Shown here in pieces: positions 32,046 to 42,044 of a stretch of 64,000 nt of DNA. Numbering within the stretch: the stretch's first letter is position 1; every line of letters begins with the position of its first letter. The position numbers and the translations under genes are program-made. The notes below the pieces were generated by a model. That model saw only the letters and a program-made list of their open reading frames with translations, did no database searches and was not told the origin of the DNA. The DNA comes from CBDBLK01 sp965243145 (GTDB lineage: Bacteria > Bdellovibrionota > Bacteriovoracia > Bacteriovoracales > Bacteriovoracaceae), in contig CBDEUB010000002.1 in NCBI GenBank assembly GCA_965243145.1, positions 1,550,001-1,614,000 on the forward strand. Reading direction: 5' to 3'.

Positions 32046-34634
32046 GTGCAAACTCAACAAATCCGAGAGAAATTTGCCAAATTTTTTCAAGAACACAATC
32101 ATCAAAAGGTCAACAGTTCATCTCTGATTCCCCACAACGATAAGACTCTTCTCTTCACCAACGCTGGCATGAATCAATTTAAAGACTATTTCACCGGCAA
32201 GGATCGCCCACCCCATAAAAGGGCCTTCAGTCTCCAAAAATGTGTTCGGGCCGGTGGTAAACACAACGATTTGGATAATGTAGGACACACTGCACGCCAT
32301 CACACTTTTTTTGAAATGCTCGGCAATTTCTCATTTGGAGACTATTTTAAGAATGAGGCCATACATTTGGCGTGGAACTTCCTCACTCGTGAACTCTCAC
32401 TTCCCAAAGAGAAACTCTATATCACAGTTCACACCTCTGATGACGAGGCCTTTAAAATTTGGAGCAAAGACATTGGTATTCCCAATACACGCCTTTTTAA
32501 AAAAGGTGATAGAGATAACTTTTGGGAGATGGGAGAATTTGGCCCTTGTGGGCCTTGCTCTGAAATTTTTTTCGACCACGGTGAAAAATTTGCCGAAAAA
32601 AAATCTCAGCACAATATTCTCGACGATGAGTCCCGTTATGTTGAAATTTGGAATTTGGTTTTCATGCAATTTGAAAAAAACCGGCAGGGGCAACATGGCC
32701 TCCCAAGGCCCTGTGTTGATACGGGAATGGGACTTGAGCGCATTGCTGCATGTTTACAAAATGTTTACTGGAACTATGATACTGACGGATTTAAAACTAT
32801 TATTCACGCAATAGAAAATCTTGCTCAAAAAGATTATCACAATCAAAAATATGCCGGAAGTATTCGCGTTGTGGCCGATCATATCCGTGCATGCACTATG
32901 CTTCTCACCGACAGAGTGATCCCTTCTAACGAAGGGCGTGGTTATGTTTTGCGAAGAATTATCCGCAGGGCCATACGACACCTGAAAAAACTCGATGTCC
33001 ATGAAGCGGCCCTATACAAGTTAATTCCTGTGGCCTTAGAGCAGTTGGGGAAGGAATATCCCCAAAATGTGGCCAATCAAGCGATGGCCGAAAAGTTCTT
33101 ACAATTAGAAGAAAATAAATTTTTGGAAACTCTAGACCAAGGCCTCAAATTTTTAAAAGATGCCATTAAAAATGATGTTGTTCAGGGAACGCTGCCTGGA
33201 AAAAGTGCTTTTAAGCTCTACGATACTTACGGTTTTCCGCTAGATTTAACTGAAACCATCCTATTAGAAAAAAACATCAAGATTGACACTGCCGGATTTA
33301 ATAAATCTATGGAAGCGAGAAGAAACGAAGGCCGTAAATCTTGGAAAGGCCACACAAATGTTGATGATAAAATCTTTCACAATATTAAACAAGAAAAAGG
33401 TGCTACGCGCTTTATTGGATATGATGCTCTTACTTCCAAGTCTAAACTTCTCGACATTGTCGATATAGGAGATAAAAAAGGCCTCATTTTCAATATCACT
33501 CCCTTTTACGGGGAAAGCGGAGGACAAGTTGGAGATATTGGAGAAATCTGGAGTGATAGTTCCAAAATTGCAGAAATTTCAGATACACAAATTCCCGTTG
33601 AAGGACTCTATGTTCACTACACCGAGAACACTGATTCGCTTACAAAAGGGAAAGAATACCAACTTAGAGTCGATCAAAGAAAACGGCAACTTACGGCCCG
33701 CAACCATAGCGCCACCCACTTGCTCCAAGCGGCACTCATCAAAATCCTCGGCGAACATGTCAAACAGGCCGGTTCCAATGTCAACTCTGAACGCCTGAGA
33801 TTTGATTTCACTCACATGCAGGCCATGTCTCCTCAAGAAATATTGGCCGTCGAAAATTTGGTCAATGAACAAATACAGGAGGCCCTTCCTGTTGAAATGG
33901 CCATGATGGGCCTTAACGAGGCCATTGGCCAAGGAGCGGTGGCACTCTTTGATGAAAAGTATGGCAATCAAGTTCGTGTACTCAAAATGGGGAACTTTAG
34001 CATTGAACTTTGTGGTGGAACTCATGTTTCTTGCACTGAAGAAATAGGCCTTTTTAACTTGGTCGCAGAAAGTTCCCTATCTTCCGGGGTTCGTCGTATT
34101 GAAGCAGTCACTAGCATAGAGGCCACTCGAAGATTGACTAGAAGAAATCAGTATTTCAAAGAAATTGAACTCTTGACTGCAACTAAAGAAGATACTGCTG
34201 TAAACAAGGTACAACAACTCTATCAAAATATAAGAAATAAACAGAGGGAAATACAAGAGATTAATGCCCAACTCGATTCCATAAAAAGTAATGACCTCTT
34301 TGCTAGGCCATCTTCTTTCAAAAATGGCATCTCTTTTGTTGTAACAGAGGCCCCTGAAAATTCTGATTTACAAAAACTTTCTGACCTTTTTGTAAATAAA
34401 TTCAAAAAAGGAATTTTACTTCTACATTCCAAACGCAAGGGAAAATTATCTGTTCTTCTCAGGGCCACCAAAAACATAGAGTCCTTAAAATGCAATCTCA
34501 TTTTGCAAAAAGCACTTCATACTATCGATGGGAAGGGCGGAGGGCGTCCATATATGGCCCAAGGTTCTGGGAATGCCGATAGCACTGAATTTTTTATCAA
34601 GCAAATTCGATCTTTGATTGAAGCGTCCCTTTAA
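32046..34634 (+). CDS. alaS: alanyl-tRNA synthetase
   Basis: This 862-residue enzyme charges tRNA-Ala. Class II motifs (FTNAGMNQFKDYFTG; GFGPCGPCSEIFFDHG-like EFGPCGPCSEIFFDHG; GRGYVLRRIIRRA), the editing-domain HSATHLLQAAL and ELCGGTHV zinc sites, and a C-Ala domain are present. Start GTG 32046. By eye it contains about 33 GGCC tetramers in 2.6 kb. Confidence 0.96.
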   Translation: MQTQQIREKFAKFFQEHNHQKVNSSSLIPHNDKTLLFTNAGMNQFKDYFTGKDRPPHKRAFSLQKCVRAGGKHNDLDNVGHTARHHTFFEMLGNFSFGDYFKNEAIHLAWNFLTRELSLPKEKLYITVHTSDDEAFKIWSKDIGIPNTRLFKKGDRDNFWEMGEFGPCGPCSEIFFDHGEKFAEKKSQHNILDDESRYVEIWNLVFMQFEKNRQGQHGLPRPCVDTGMGLERIAACLQNVYWNYDTDGFKTIIHAIENLAQKDYHNQKYAGSIRVVADHIRACTMLLTDRVIPSNEGRGYVLRRIIRRAIRHLKKLDVHEAALYKLIPVALEQLGKEYPQNVANQAMAEKFLQLEENKFLETLDQGLKFLKDAIKNDVVQGTLPGKSAFKLYDTYGFPLDLTETILLEKNIKIDTAGFNKSMEARRNEGRKSWKGHTNVDDKIFHNIKQEKGATRFIGYDALTSKSKLLDIVDIGDKKGLIFNITPFYGESGGQVGDIGEIWSDSSKIAEISDTQIPVEGLYVHYTENTDSLTKGKEYQLRVDQRKRQLTARNHSATHLLQAALIKILGEHVKQAGSNVNSERLRFDFTHMQAMSPQEILAVENLVNEQIQEALPVEMAMMGLNEAIGQGAVALFDEKYGNQVRVLKMGNFSIELCGGTHVSCTEEIGLFNLVAESSLSSGVRRIEAVTSIEATRRLTRRNQYFKEIELLTATKEDTAVNKVQQLYQNIRNKQREIQEINAQLDSIKSNDLFARPSSFKNGISFVVTEAPENSDLQKLSDLFVNKFKKGILLLHSKRKGKLSVLLRATKNIESLKCNLILQKALHTIDGKGGGRPYMAQGSGNADSTEFFIKQIRSLIEASL

Positions 34635-34763
34635 ATCCATATCAGAAGTTTTAGGGGCAATTTTTGCCTATTAATTTAAAAAGCTTTCGCCTCTTTTACT
34701 CTGATTTATTCTACCCGATGAGGTTATTGGCCACCTGCAAATAAGGCCTATCCGGAGAAAAAA

Positions 34764-35162
34764 ATGAGAACAAACCTGCTTATCTCTTTGGTAATCATTT
34801 CATCACTATGGAGTCCCAAACGATATTCTAAAGATTATATTATTTATAATATTATTCAAAGTATTCCCATGGGATACCCAGAAGAAATCATTAAAAAAAA
34901 CTACTACATTAACCTAGGCCAACAACAAGGCCTCTCCAAAGGAACAATATTAGATGTCCATCGTGTTGTAAGCAGAACTTTGTCCGATAAAACAGAGAAA
35001 AAATATCAATATAAGATCAAAATCGGAGAACTGGAAGTTATCCATACTGAAAACGAGGCCTCTATCGCTCAAATGAAAGGCCTAAATCTTGAGAAGGACG
35101 CACCTCTTCTGGAAATACAAAGCATGATTATTGGTGATCAGGTCAGCGTTAAAATCAACTAG
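34764..35162 (+). CDS. exported protein, FlgT-C-like domain
   Basis: This is a 132-residue protein with a weak N-terminal signal (NLLISLVIISSLWS). The body, INLGQQQGLSKGTILDVHRV then KIGELEVIHTENEASIAQM, resembles the C-terminal beta domain of flagellar assembly protein FlgT. Role in the flagellar basal body is inference from a weak match. Short gap after alaS. Confidence 0.5.
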   Translation: MRTNLLISLVIISSLWSPKRYSKDYIIYNIIQSIPMGYPEEIIKKNYYINLGQQQGLSKGTILDVHRVVSRTLSDKTEKKYQYKIKIGELEVIHTENEASIAQMKGLNLEKDAPLLEIQSMIIGDQVSVKIN

Positions 35163-35400
35163 CAATTGAGTTTAAATAATTTCTTCGGCCTTGAATTATC
35201 TTAGCTATATTTTTTGCAGCGGCCAGGACTTTCTCCATTTTTTCCCGCTCTTGATCTCCCATTGATTGTCCTCGCACCATGGCCTTTAATACCAATCCAG
35301 ACATCCCTTGTACTATAACCAATTGATTACTAATGTCATGTAGAATTTCTCTCTCCTCCTCATCAAAGGCCATTTTAAAATTTTCAGAATCAATCCCCAT
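35155..35400 (-). CDS. small histidine-kinase-like helical protein
   Basis: This is an 81-residue protein. LHDISNQLVIVQGMSGLVLK resembles the H-box of a dimerisation/phosphotransfer domain, and MEKVLAAAKNIAKIIQGRR forms the second helix. It has no ATPase domain, so it may be a stand-alone phosphotransfer or adaptor protein (inference). It overlaps the end of the previous gene by 8 bp, convergently. Confidence 0.5.
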   Translation of the reverse strand: MGIDSENFKMAFDEEEREILHDISNQLVIVQGMSGLVLKAMVRGQSMGDQEREKMEKVLAAAKNIAKIIQGRRNYLNSIAS

Positions 35401-35436
35401 AGGCCCATATTAGGCCCAAAACAAAAAGATAAGAAG

Positions 35437-35694
35437 TTAAAAGAAATTTCTTTCGATCATATCCAAAGGCCTCTGTCTTAACAGTTTGGTTTTCAAAATT
35501 CCTTTAGATTCAGCAATAAGGGACAAGTGTAAGATATAATCCTTTCCCTCTTGAAAATCTGACTTTGAAAAAACCAGAATCTCTTTAATTTTGGTTCCCC
35601 ATAAAACTCCCTTGAAGTGAAAGCTCCCCAAATGACACTGGTCATTAATTTTTCTGCAATATAAGCATCGCGTAAGTGCCAAAAAAGTTTTCAC
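35437..35694 (-). CDS. small hypothetical protein (85 aa)
   Basis: GTG 35694 is preceded by an AGGGGG ribosome binding site. CLYCRKINDQC supplies a CxxC and a third Cys, possibly a metal site. The end (LKTKLLRQRPLDMIERNFF) is basic. Not recognised. Confidence 0.5.
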   Translation of the reverse strand: MKTFLALTRCLYCRKINDQCHLGSFHFKGVLWGTKIKEILVFSKSDFQEGKDYILHLSLIAESKGILKTKLLRQRPLDMIERNFF

Positions 35695-35931
35695 GATTTC
35701 CCCCTACAAACTTTCTTTTGTCAGCAGGCAACTTAGAGCAAAAGAAATCGCAAAAAATATTCATAAACTATTGAAATCACTTATTTTTAAAAACAAAAAC
35801 ACGAAAGATTTGATCATCTTTTTGCCACCTTTGGCACTAATATGCATCATGTCAACCACCCCTTTTTGACATACTGAATTTTATCCTCTAGGAATAAGAC
35901 ACTTGAAAACAAATTTTTGGAGTAGAGCGTA

Positions 35932-36144
35932 ATGGCCAGAATCACCATTGAAGATTGTCTCGAAAAAGTTGAAAACCGTTATGAACTTGTCCATTTGGCC
36001 ACTAAAAGAGTTAAGCAACTCCGCAATGGGGCCGAATACCTTGTCAGAAGTAAAAATAAAGATATTGTAACTGCTCTTAGAGAAGTTGCTGCGGGCAAAG
36101 TCAAACATACTCCTACTTCAGAGTATGACTCAGATGAATTTTAA
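35932..36144 (+). CDS. rpoZ: RNA polymerase omega subunit
   Basis: This is a 70-residue protein with the conserved MARITIEDCLEKVENRYELV and LVHLATKRVKQLRNG. It stabilises beta-prime in RNA polymerase. It overlaps the end of lon by 15 bp, convergently. Confidence 0.92.
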   Translation: MARITIEDCLEKVENRYELVHLATKRVKQLRNGAEYLVRSKNKDIVTALREVAAGKVKHTPTSEYDSDEF

Positions 36145-38736
36145 AATTTCGTGTGATCTTTGATTTTTTGCTGCCTGTTTTTGGCCTTTAACCAGTTTTT
36201 TTGCGTTTAGGCCCTCTTTAGGTAGAGCAATCTCCAAAACTTCGTCAAAATGTTTGACTAAAAAAAAAGTCAAATCTTTCCTGTGTCTCTCGGGAACTTC
36301 TTTTAAATCTTTCTTGTTATCCTCAGGTAAAATAACAAATTTAATACCGGCCCTTTTGGCAGCAAGTACCTTTTCTTTGATACCTCCCACAGCGAGAACT
36401 CTACCAGTTAAACTCAACTCTCCAGTCATGGCCAACTTAGATTTAATTTTGCGCCCAATGGACAAACTATATAAGGCCAGGGCCATTGTTATGCCAGCAC
36501 TGGGGCCATCCTTAGGTGTTGCTCCTGCTGGAAGATGCAAATGGACTTCATGAGCATCCAAATAGCTTTTTTCTCCTTCATCCTGGTTTTCATCCTCTTC
36601 TTCCCCAGTCTTTTTAGGTTTTTGATTCTTTTTAAAATATTTTTTTTCACCTTCTTTTTTCTTGGATTCACTAAGTTCAAATTGTATCTGAAGTAATTTT
36701 TTAACATAGCTGTAAGCAATATTCGCTGATTCATTCATAATATCGCCAAGTTGACCAGTTAATTTTAGGCCTCCTTTACCTTTCAAGGGGAGAGTTTCGA
36801 TAAAGAGAATGTCCCCACCAAAGGCCGTCCAGGCCAAACCTATTGCCAAACCTGGAACTAATTTCCTTTGGGCCAATTCTGTTTGAAAAATTTTACTTCC
36901 TAAAAGTTTTTCAAGGTCTTCAGGCAGAGGAGTAAATCTTCCTCTTTTTTTCTTTTCAACTTTTTCCAACGCAGCTTTTCGACAAAGTTTCGCTATATGC
37001 TGTTCCATGCCTCGAACACCTGGTTCGCGGGCATAATCGGTAATAATTTTACGAATGACCTTAGTGCCAAGATGAAAATGAGATTTCTCCAGGCCGTGTT
37101 TTTCAATTTGTTTGGGAATAATCCACTTAGAAGCAATCGTCACTTTTTCTTCAATGGTATAGCCACTCAATTCAATGAGTTCCATCCTATCTAATAAAGG
37201 CCCTGGAATATTTCCAACATAATTTGCAGTTGCGATAAAAAGGACTTTAGATAAATCGAAAGGAACATCTAAGTAATTATCTATAAACGACCTATTTTGC
37301 TCAGGGTCAAGAACCTCTAATAATGCGCTAGCGGGGTCTCCTTGGAAAGATTGGCCAAGTTTATCAATTTCATCGAGCATAATGATAGGATTGTTCACTT
37401 GCACGCGTTTAAGTGCCTGAATAATTCTTCCTGGCATAGCGCCCACATAAGTCCTTCGATGCCCTTTAATTTCCGCCTCGTCTCTCATTCCACCCAAGCT
37501 AAAACGGTAAAATTTTCTCTTGAGAGATTCTGCAACAGATCGGCCCATAGAAGTTTTCCCTACTCCTGGTGGCCCCGTCAGACATAAAATTGTTCCATCG
37601 TATTGAGGCCTTAACCTCCTTACAGCAAGAAATTCAAGAACTCTCTCTTTGGCCTTTTCTAATCCATAATGATCCTTTTCTAAAATTTTCCTGGTTTTTT
37701 CAATATCAATATTGTCTTCTGTTCCCTTGTTCCAAGGAAGTGCTAAAATCCAACCTATATATGTTCTAGCGACATTATACTCAGGACTACTATCAGGGAT
37801 AACTTCAAGTCGTTCCATTTCTTCTTCTACAACTTTTAAAACATTCTCCGATAATTCAAGTTCTTTAATTTTTTTCTTGAATTTTTCAACATCGCGTCTT
37901 TTATCATCATCTTCCATCCCTAATTCATTATGAATAGCTTTGAGTTGCTCTCTCAGAAAATACTCTCGTTGATGCTTATTAACTTTGTCATTGACTTCAT
38001 CCGAAATTCTTTTTTGAATATCTGCAACATCTTTCTCTTTTCTCAAATACACTAAAAGTTTTGCAAACCTTTTTTTAACAACTAATGTTTCCAAGAAATC
38101 TTGGGCCTCAGGAATGTCCAAACTAATTGCAAAAGCAACCAAATCGGCCAAGGCACCGGGAGACGGTGAATTAAGCATGGCCAATTTCATTTCCTCATTG
38201 AAATAAGGATTGATCTCACTTAGTTTTTTAACCTGATTAATAACAGACCGAGTGTAAGCATCAAGCTCTTCATCAGATTCAAGAATATCCTCAAAAACAT
38301 CGTAATTTGCCATAATGATAGGAGATTCTTGCTTATAGACAGAGGCGCGATACCTTTTTGCCCCATGCACAAGCACATTGACCGAACCATCAGGAAGTTT
38401 TAATTTTTTAACAACCTTACAAAGAACCCCTACTTTATAAATATCATTCACTCCTATTTCCTGATTTTTAACATCTGTTTTCTTGTCGGTAGTAGGCCCT
38501 TCTTTGCTATTTCTAACATCAGACTTAACGAGATTAAGTGCAACAAAACCGCTTTTCATTAACTCTTTGTCTAGCTCTTGAGTAAATTTATCTTCGGCCA
38601 AAATGATTGGTGCGATCATTCCTGGAAATATGGGATTGCTCATAATAGGTATAATGACAACTTCTTTAGGCAGAACAAACTTCTTGTCATCTTGAGGTTT
38701 AATTTGAATTTCGTAATTAGAATCTATATCGGACAC
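36130..38736 (-). CDS. lon: ATP-dependent Lon protease
   Basis: This is an 868-residue protease. The N-terminal LAN region is followed by Walker A GPPGVGKTS (about residue 392), the AAA+ arginine-finger module and the C-terminal peptidase domain with PKDGPSAG (catalytic Ser about 743) and GGIKEKVLAAKRAG (Lys about 788). A charged insert (KKKEGEKKYFKKNQKPKK) sits between the two halves. Start GTG 38736, after AAAGAGG. Length exceeds the usual ~800 because of the insert and C-terminal tail. Confidence 0.96.
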   Translation of the reverse strand: MSDIDSNYEIQIKPQDDKKFVLPKEVVIIPIMSNPIFPGMIAPIILAEDKFTQELDKELMKSGFVALNLVKSDVRNSKEGPTTDKKTDVKNQEIGVNDIYKVGVLCKVVKKLKLPDGSVNVLVHGAKRYRASVYKQESPIIMANYDVFEDILESDEELDAYTRSVINQVKKLSEINPYFNEEMKLAMLNSPSPGALADLVAFAISLDIPEAQDFLETLVVKKRFAKLLVYLRKEKDVADIQKRISDEVNDKVNKHQREYFLREQLKAIHNELGMEDDDKRRDVEKFKKKIKELELSENVLKVVEEEMERLEVIPDSSPEYNVARTYIGWILALPWNKGTEDNIDIEKTRKILEKDHYGLEKAKERVLEFLAVRRLRPQYDGTILCLTGPPGVGKTSMGRSVAESLKRKFYRFSLGGMRDEAEIKGHRRTYVGAMPGRIIQALKRVQVNNPIIMLDEIDKLGQSFQGDPASALLEVLDPEQNRSFIDNYLDVPFDLSKVLFIATANYVGNIPGPLLDRMELIELSGYTIEEKVTIASKWIIPKQIEKHGLEKSHFHLGTKVIRKIITDYAREPGVRGMEQHIAKLCRKAALEKVEKKKRGRFTPLPEDLEKLLGSKIFQTELAQRKLVPGLAIGLAWTAFGGDILFIETLPLKGKGGLKLTGQLGDIMNESANIAYSYVKKLLQIQFELSESKKKEGEKKYFKKNQKPKKTGEEEDENQDEGEKSYLDAHEVHLHLPAGATPKDGPSAGITMALALYSLSIGRKIKSKLAMTGELSLTGRVLAVGGIKEKVLAAKRAGIKFVILPEDNKKDLKEVPERHRKDLTFFLVKHFDEVLEIALPKEGLNAKKLVKGQKQAAKNQRSHEILKFI

Positions 38737-38760
38737 AATGGCCTCTTTAAATTGTAAAAA

Positions 38761-39234
38761 TTATTTCTTTATATCAATGACAAGTCTGCCAGGGTTTTCA
38801 AGGTAAAAGATTTCCAAACTCATTTCTTCTTTAAAATCAATTTCTGTCGAAAGCATCTCATTATTAATGGAGAAAAAGTTGACTGACTTAACAAATTTGC
38901 TCTTACCGGAAAAATAAAATGACTCTGGCAGAGAAGTTTTAAAAAAGTCAACATAAACCTTTTTTTCGTCTAAAGAAATACTCCCATAAACCTTAGGCAC
39001 TTTATCACCAACACAATCTATTACCAACCTCTCATAACTATTTTTTTCATCATAATGATAACGAATAGCGCTAATGGATGACTCCAATTTGTTCTTGCCA
39101 TTATGGAAAATTCCTCTCTTTAAAAAAACTCCTTTTTTATCAGGGAGAAGTTTACGAATCCTCTCATTGAAAAGATTTTGTGCTGCAAGCTCAAATATCG
39201 AAGAAATACAAAAAATTAAAACTAAAAATCTCAT
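38761..39234 (-). CDS. exported AMIN-like domain protein
   Basis: This is a 157-residue protein with a signal peptide (MRFLVLIFCISSIFELAAQ). RLVIDCVGDKVPKVYGS then YVDFFKTSLPESFYFSG and ENPGRLVIDIKK are typical of the AMIN fold, found in periplasmic, peptidoglycan-associated proteins. It lies 24 bp upstream of lon. Confidence 0.55.
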   Translation of the reverse strand: MRFLVLIFCISSIFELAAQNLFNERIRKLLPDKKGVFLKRGIFHNGKNKLESSISAIRYHYDEKNSYERLVIDCVGDKVPKVYGSISLDEKKVYVDFFKTSLPESFYFSGKSKFVKSVNFFSINNEMLSTEIDFKEEMSLEIFYLENPGRLVIDIKK

Positions 39235-39257
39235 TCATTGGGCCAAAAAACAGTTAT

Positions 39258-41033
39258 CTATAGCCTAACCGACTTAGGCCAGCTTTGAATACTAAAATAT
39301 TTAAAGCGAGCATCTCCAAATACCAGGAATGTCGCTAAAAAACCAATAAATAAACTAAAAAATATTTGTCCAGGCCCTCCTCCATTAAAGGATATACTAC
39401 CACAAGTCATTGCCCTACTCTCTTCTTTCTCCCCATCTGAAGGAAAATTTAATGAAGCAGAGCGAGAAGACTTGACTGCAAAAGTTTTGTTCGCACCTAC
39501 ACACTCTGAATTATCTCTGAGCGGTTCGTAATTATAATGAGAATAAAGTTTGTATCCCGACATAGTTGACTGGGAAATGTTCATTATCAAAAGGTAAAAT
39601 GCTGAATCTTCTGCAAAATTGTTTATAGAAGAAAAATAATCCTCACTTGAAAACAAATCACCTGTAATAAAATCAAAAAAATGAGTTGGAGTAATTGTAA
39701 TATCAAAAACATTATTTCCTGGATTAAATGAATCAAGTGCTGGCCGAGCAATTAAATTAAGTTCAGGGTGCCCATCCGGGCCTATCCAGCGAGTATAGTT
39801 ATTTGTAGTGCCATCGGGTGACTCCACTCGCATATCCCATTTCACCAAGGAGTACAAATCTTGAGAAGTGAGTTTAATCTCAAAAAAAAGGTTGCGCTCA
39901 GTAATTTCCAAATCCCTAAGATCAACTCTGATTCTGTCACTCCTTCTATTATTAATATCTGAATTTGAAAAAAATCCCGTTATGGCATTTCCTCCATTTT
40001 CTTCATCAATACTAAGTTCAAAAAAATCAGAACTATCCCTTTTGGCCAAATAACCCTTCGGAACATCCAATCCACACTTAATAGTTATAATGCCAACATC
40101 TTTACTTTTATCCAAAAAGACTCCTTGCGGATGGCCTTGGCGTGTATTCCCACAAGGCCGAAAAAAACTTCCTGCGTAAGCACCACCATCAGAGCAAAAA
40201 TTAGAGCGAATATTTTTATAAAAATTGGAAAGAGTAGATAATACCTTGGAAGGACTGATATACAAAAAATAGACATCATCTAGTGGAAGTCCTCCTATTG
40301 AAAAAGAACCATCTTCTTCGGTAATAGTACCAGAAAAAACTTTTCCTGTAAGAGATGAAACGGCCTGAACATGGGCCCCAAAAACACCCGTCTTTGAATT
40401 TTTGCCCACTACAACCCCACTTATCTTTCCTACCCCAGTATTCTCTTTTTTATACAACACCCTAGCACCTGCAATATCATCCGTATGAAGAATCCTCTGT
40501 CTTGTACCAAAACTATAAAACATTGTAGAACCATGAACTTGGCCGTGGTCTAAACCCAAGGCATGGCCCATTTCATGGGCCAATAAAGATTCAAAATATT
40601 CTCTTTTATCTAAATCAGAACTGAAACCATTAGTGTCCCTCAGTATAATATCAGTTTCTAAAATTTTACCGTTAGATTCTTGAAAAACCATCTGCGTTAC
40701 GGCCAAAACTGAATTTCCCGAAAAATAGAAATTATTGCGATCAAAAGTAATATCATTTCTGTGAACCCTACGCCCTATTCCTTGCTTGAAATGTATAGAA
40801 GGAACATCGACATTATTCCAACGGGATGCAGTTTCAGAAACATAATCTAAAAATTGTGAAGAAGTAACATCAGAACTTTCACCATTATCTACCCAAAAAT
40901 AAATCTTCTCTTTATGTCTAGGCCATTTCAGAATTTTACCTTGATCATTAACCTGAAAAACATACGCCTCAATAGAGAAAAAATTTAAAAAAAATGAGAA
41001 AAGAGCATAGATATAATACAACTTCATTTTCAA
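39258..41033 (-). CDS. matrixin-type zinc metalloprotease, membrane-anchored
   Basis: This is a 591-residue protein with a signal peptide (MKMKLYYIYALFSFFLNFFS). The catalytic domain carries HEMGHALGLDHGQVHGSTMF (about residues 153-172), the M10 zinc site with its Met-turn. A carboxypeptidase-regulatory-like domain (GVVVGKNSKTGVFGAHVQAV) follows, then several beta domains. Near the C-terminus, CGSISFNGGG precedes one membrane helix (FFSLFIGFLATFLVF) and a basic tail, a layout resembling tripartite sorting signals. It probably cuts host or self surface proteins (inference). It overlaps the previous gene by 4 bp. Confidence 0.82.
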   Translation of the reverse strand: MKMKLYYIYALFSFFLNFFSIEAYVFQVNDQGKILKWPRHKEKIYFWVDNGESSDVTSSQFLDYVSETASRWNNVDVPSIHFKQGIGRRVHRNDITFDRNNFYFSGNSVLAVTQMVFQESNGKILETDIILRDTNGFSSDLDKREYFESLLAHEMGHALGLDHGQVHGSTMFYSFGTRQRILHTDDIAGARVLYKKENTGVGKISGVVVGKNSKTGVFGAHVQAVSSLTGKVFSGTITEEDGSFSIGGLPLDDVYFLYISPSKVLSTLSNFYKNIRSNFCSDGGAYAGSFFRPCGNTRQGHPQGVFLDKSKDVGIITIKCGLDVPKGYLAKRDSSDFFELSIDEENGGNAITGFFSNSDINNRRSDRIRVDLRDLEITERNLFFEIKLTSQDLYSLVKWDMRVESPDGTTNNYTRWIGPDGHPELNLIARPALDSFNPGNNVFDITITPTHFFDFITGDLFSSEDYFSSINNFAEDSAFYLLIMNISQSTMSGYKLYSHYNYEPLRDNSECVGANKTFAVKSSRSASLNFPSDGEKEESRAMTCGSISFNGGGPGQIFFSLFIGFLATFLVFGDARFKYFSIQSWPKSVRL

Positions 41034-41791
41034 TTTCTTTTATACCTTGCAAGCCCAACGGAAGCTCCTCCCAAAGCACCCAAAATGATTATAAACCAAA
41101 GTATTCCATTATCTTGATCTTTTTTTGGAACACTAGCAAACTTTCTTCCATACAAAATAACATCTTTCTGTTTATTCAAATGCAAATCTATTGCCTTATG
41201 GCCTTTTTTATAAAATCTTCCTCTATTTTCAACTTTCTTATCAATAACAAATTTTCTACCTGTGGAAGGTATTAATCCACTTCCAAAATTTCTTTTGACT
41301 GCATTTTCAAAATTTTTCCATTCAATGATTCCAACATTAGGCCGATTAGGAAAAACATCAGAAATAAGATAATTTACCCCATCGCGATTCTCTATCCTAA
41401 ATTTAGACATAGATAAATTGGTAAGGGAAAATCCAAAGCTGTGGTGTTTTAAAAGGAGAACGACTTTTTCTCCCTTTTTAAATTTTGGTGTTCCACGAAT
41501 ATCATAAACAATCCCTTGCCACCTTCCTCCTGGTATTAAAACTCTAAAAAAATGGGGATTTAAAAGGCGATTATTAGCAATCCCTATTTGCTCTGTCACT
41601 TTAAAATAGGCCTCTGTTACAACTTCTCCATAAGGATTCTTCTTGTAAGACTCCCCTTGAAAAGTCCCTCTAATAATTCCATCCGATTGAGAAATTTGAT
41701 CGTCAATGGAGGCCAAAACAAACGATGTGGCCAGCGTAGATATTGGAAATAAACCAAGTAAAACAATACATAAACTGCAAAATCGTAGCAT
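41030..41791 (-). CDS. exported protein with C-terminal membrane anchor, partner of the matrixin
   Basis: This is a 253-residue protein with a signal peptide (MLRFCSLCIVLLGLFPISTLA). ADAM/matrixin-associated proteins of this kind have the segment IDDQISQSDGIIRGTFQGES, then an all-beta body and a C-terminal anchor (ILWFIIILGALGGASVGLARYKRN). Its stop overlaps the matrixin start by ATGA, so the two are made together. Family not recognised. Confidence 0.6.
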   Translation of the reverse strand: MLRFCSLCIVLLGLFPISTLATSFVLASIDDQISQSDGIIRGTFQGESYKKNPYGEVVTEAYFKVTEQIGIANNRLLNPHFFRVLIPGGRWQGIVYDIRGTPKFKKGEKVVLLLKHHSFGFSLTNLSMSKFRIENRDGVNYLISDVFPNRPNVGIIEWKNFENAVKRNFGSGLIPSTGRKFVIDKKVENRGRFYKKGHKAIDLHLNKQKDVILYGRKFASVPKKDQDNGILWFIIILGALGGASVGLARYKRN

Positions 41792-42002
41792 AACCTTCCT
41801 TCTTCCTCGGGCCTTAGCTATTTCAGAGTTTATCGGTTGATTAATAGCGATACTTTAATTTTAAAAATAATCATATATAGTTATTTCAATAGGTTATGAA
41901 ACACTGTTGACGAAAAAAGTTTTTTTAATGCCAAAAATCGCTCATTTCGCACCAGAATTGTGGCAATTTTTATGGGCAATTTTTTACAAAAGAAAGGAAT
42001 TT

Positions 42003-42028
42003 CCCCACGATTTCTCAAAACCGTGGGG
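42003..42028 (-). terminator. terminator after flagellin gene
   Basis: CCCCACG (42003-42009) pairs with CGTGGGG (42022-42028), loop of 12 nt. On the minus strand the hairpin is followed by a T-rich stretch. It lies 17 bp past the flagellin stop. Confidence 0.65.
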
Positions 42029-42044
42029 AGGTATCCTCTATCAA

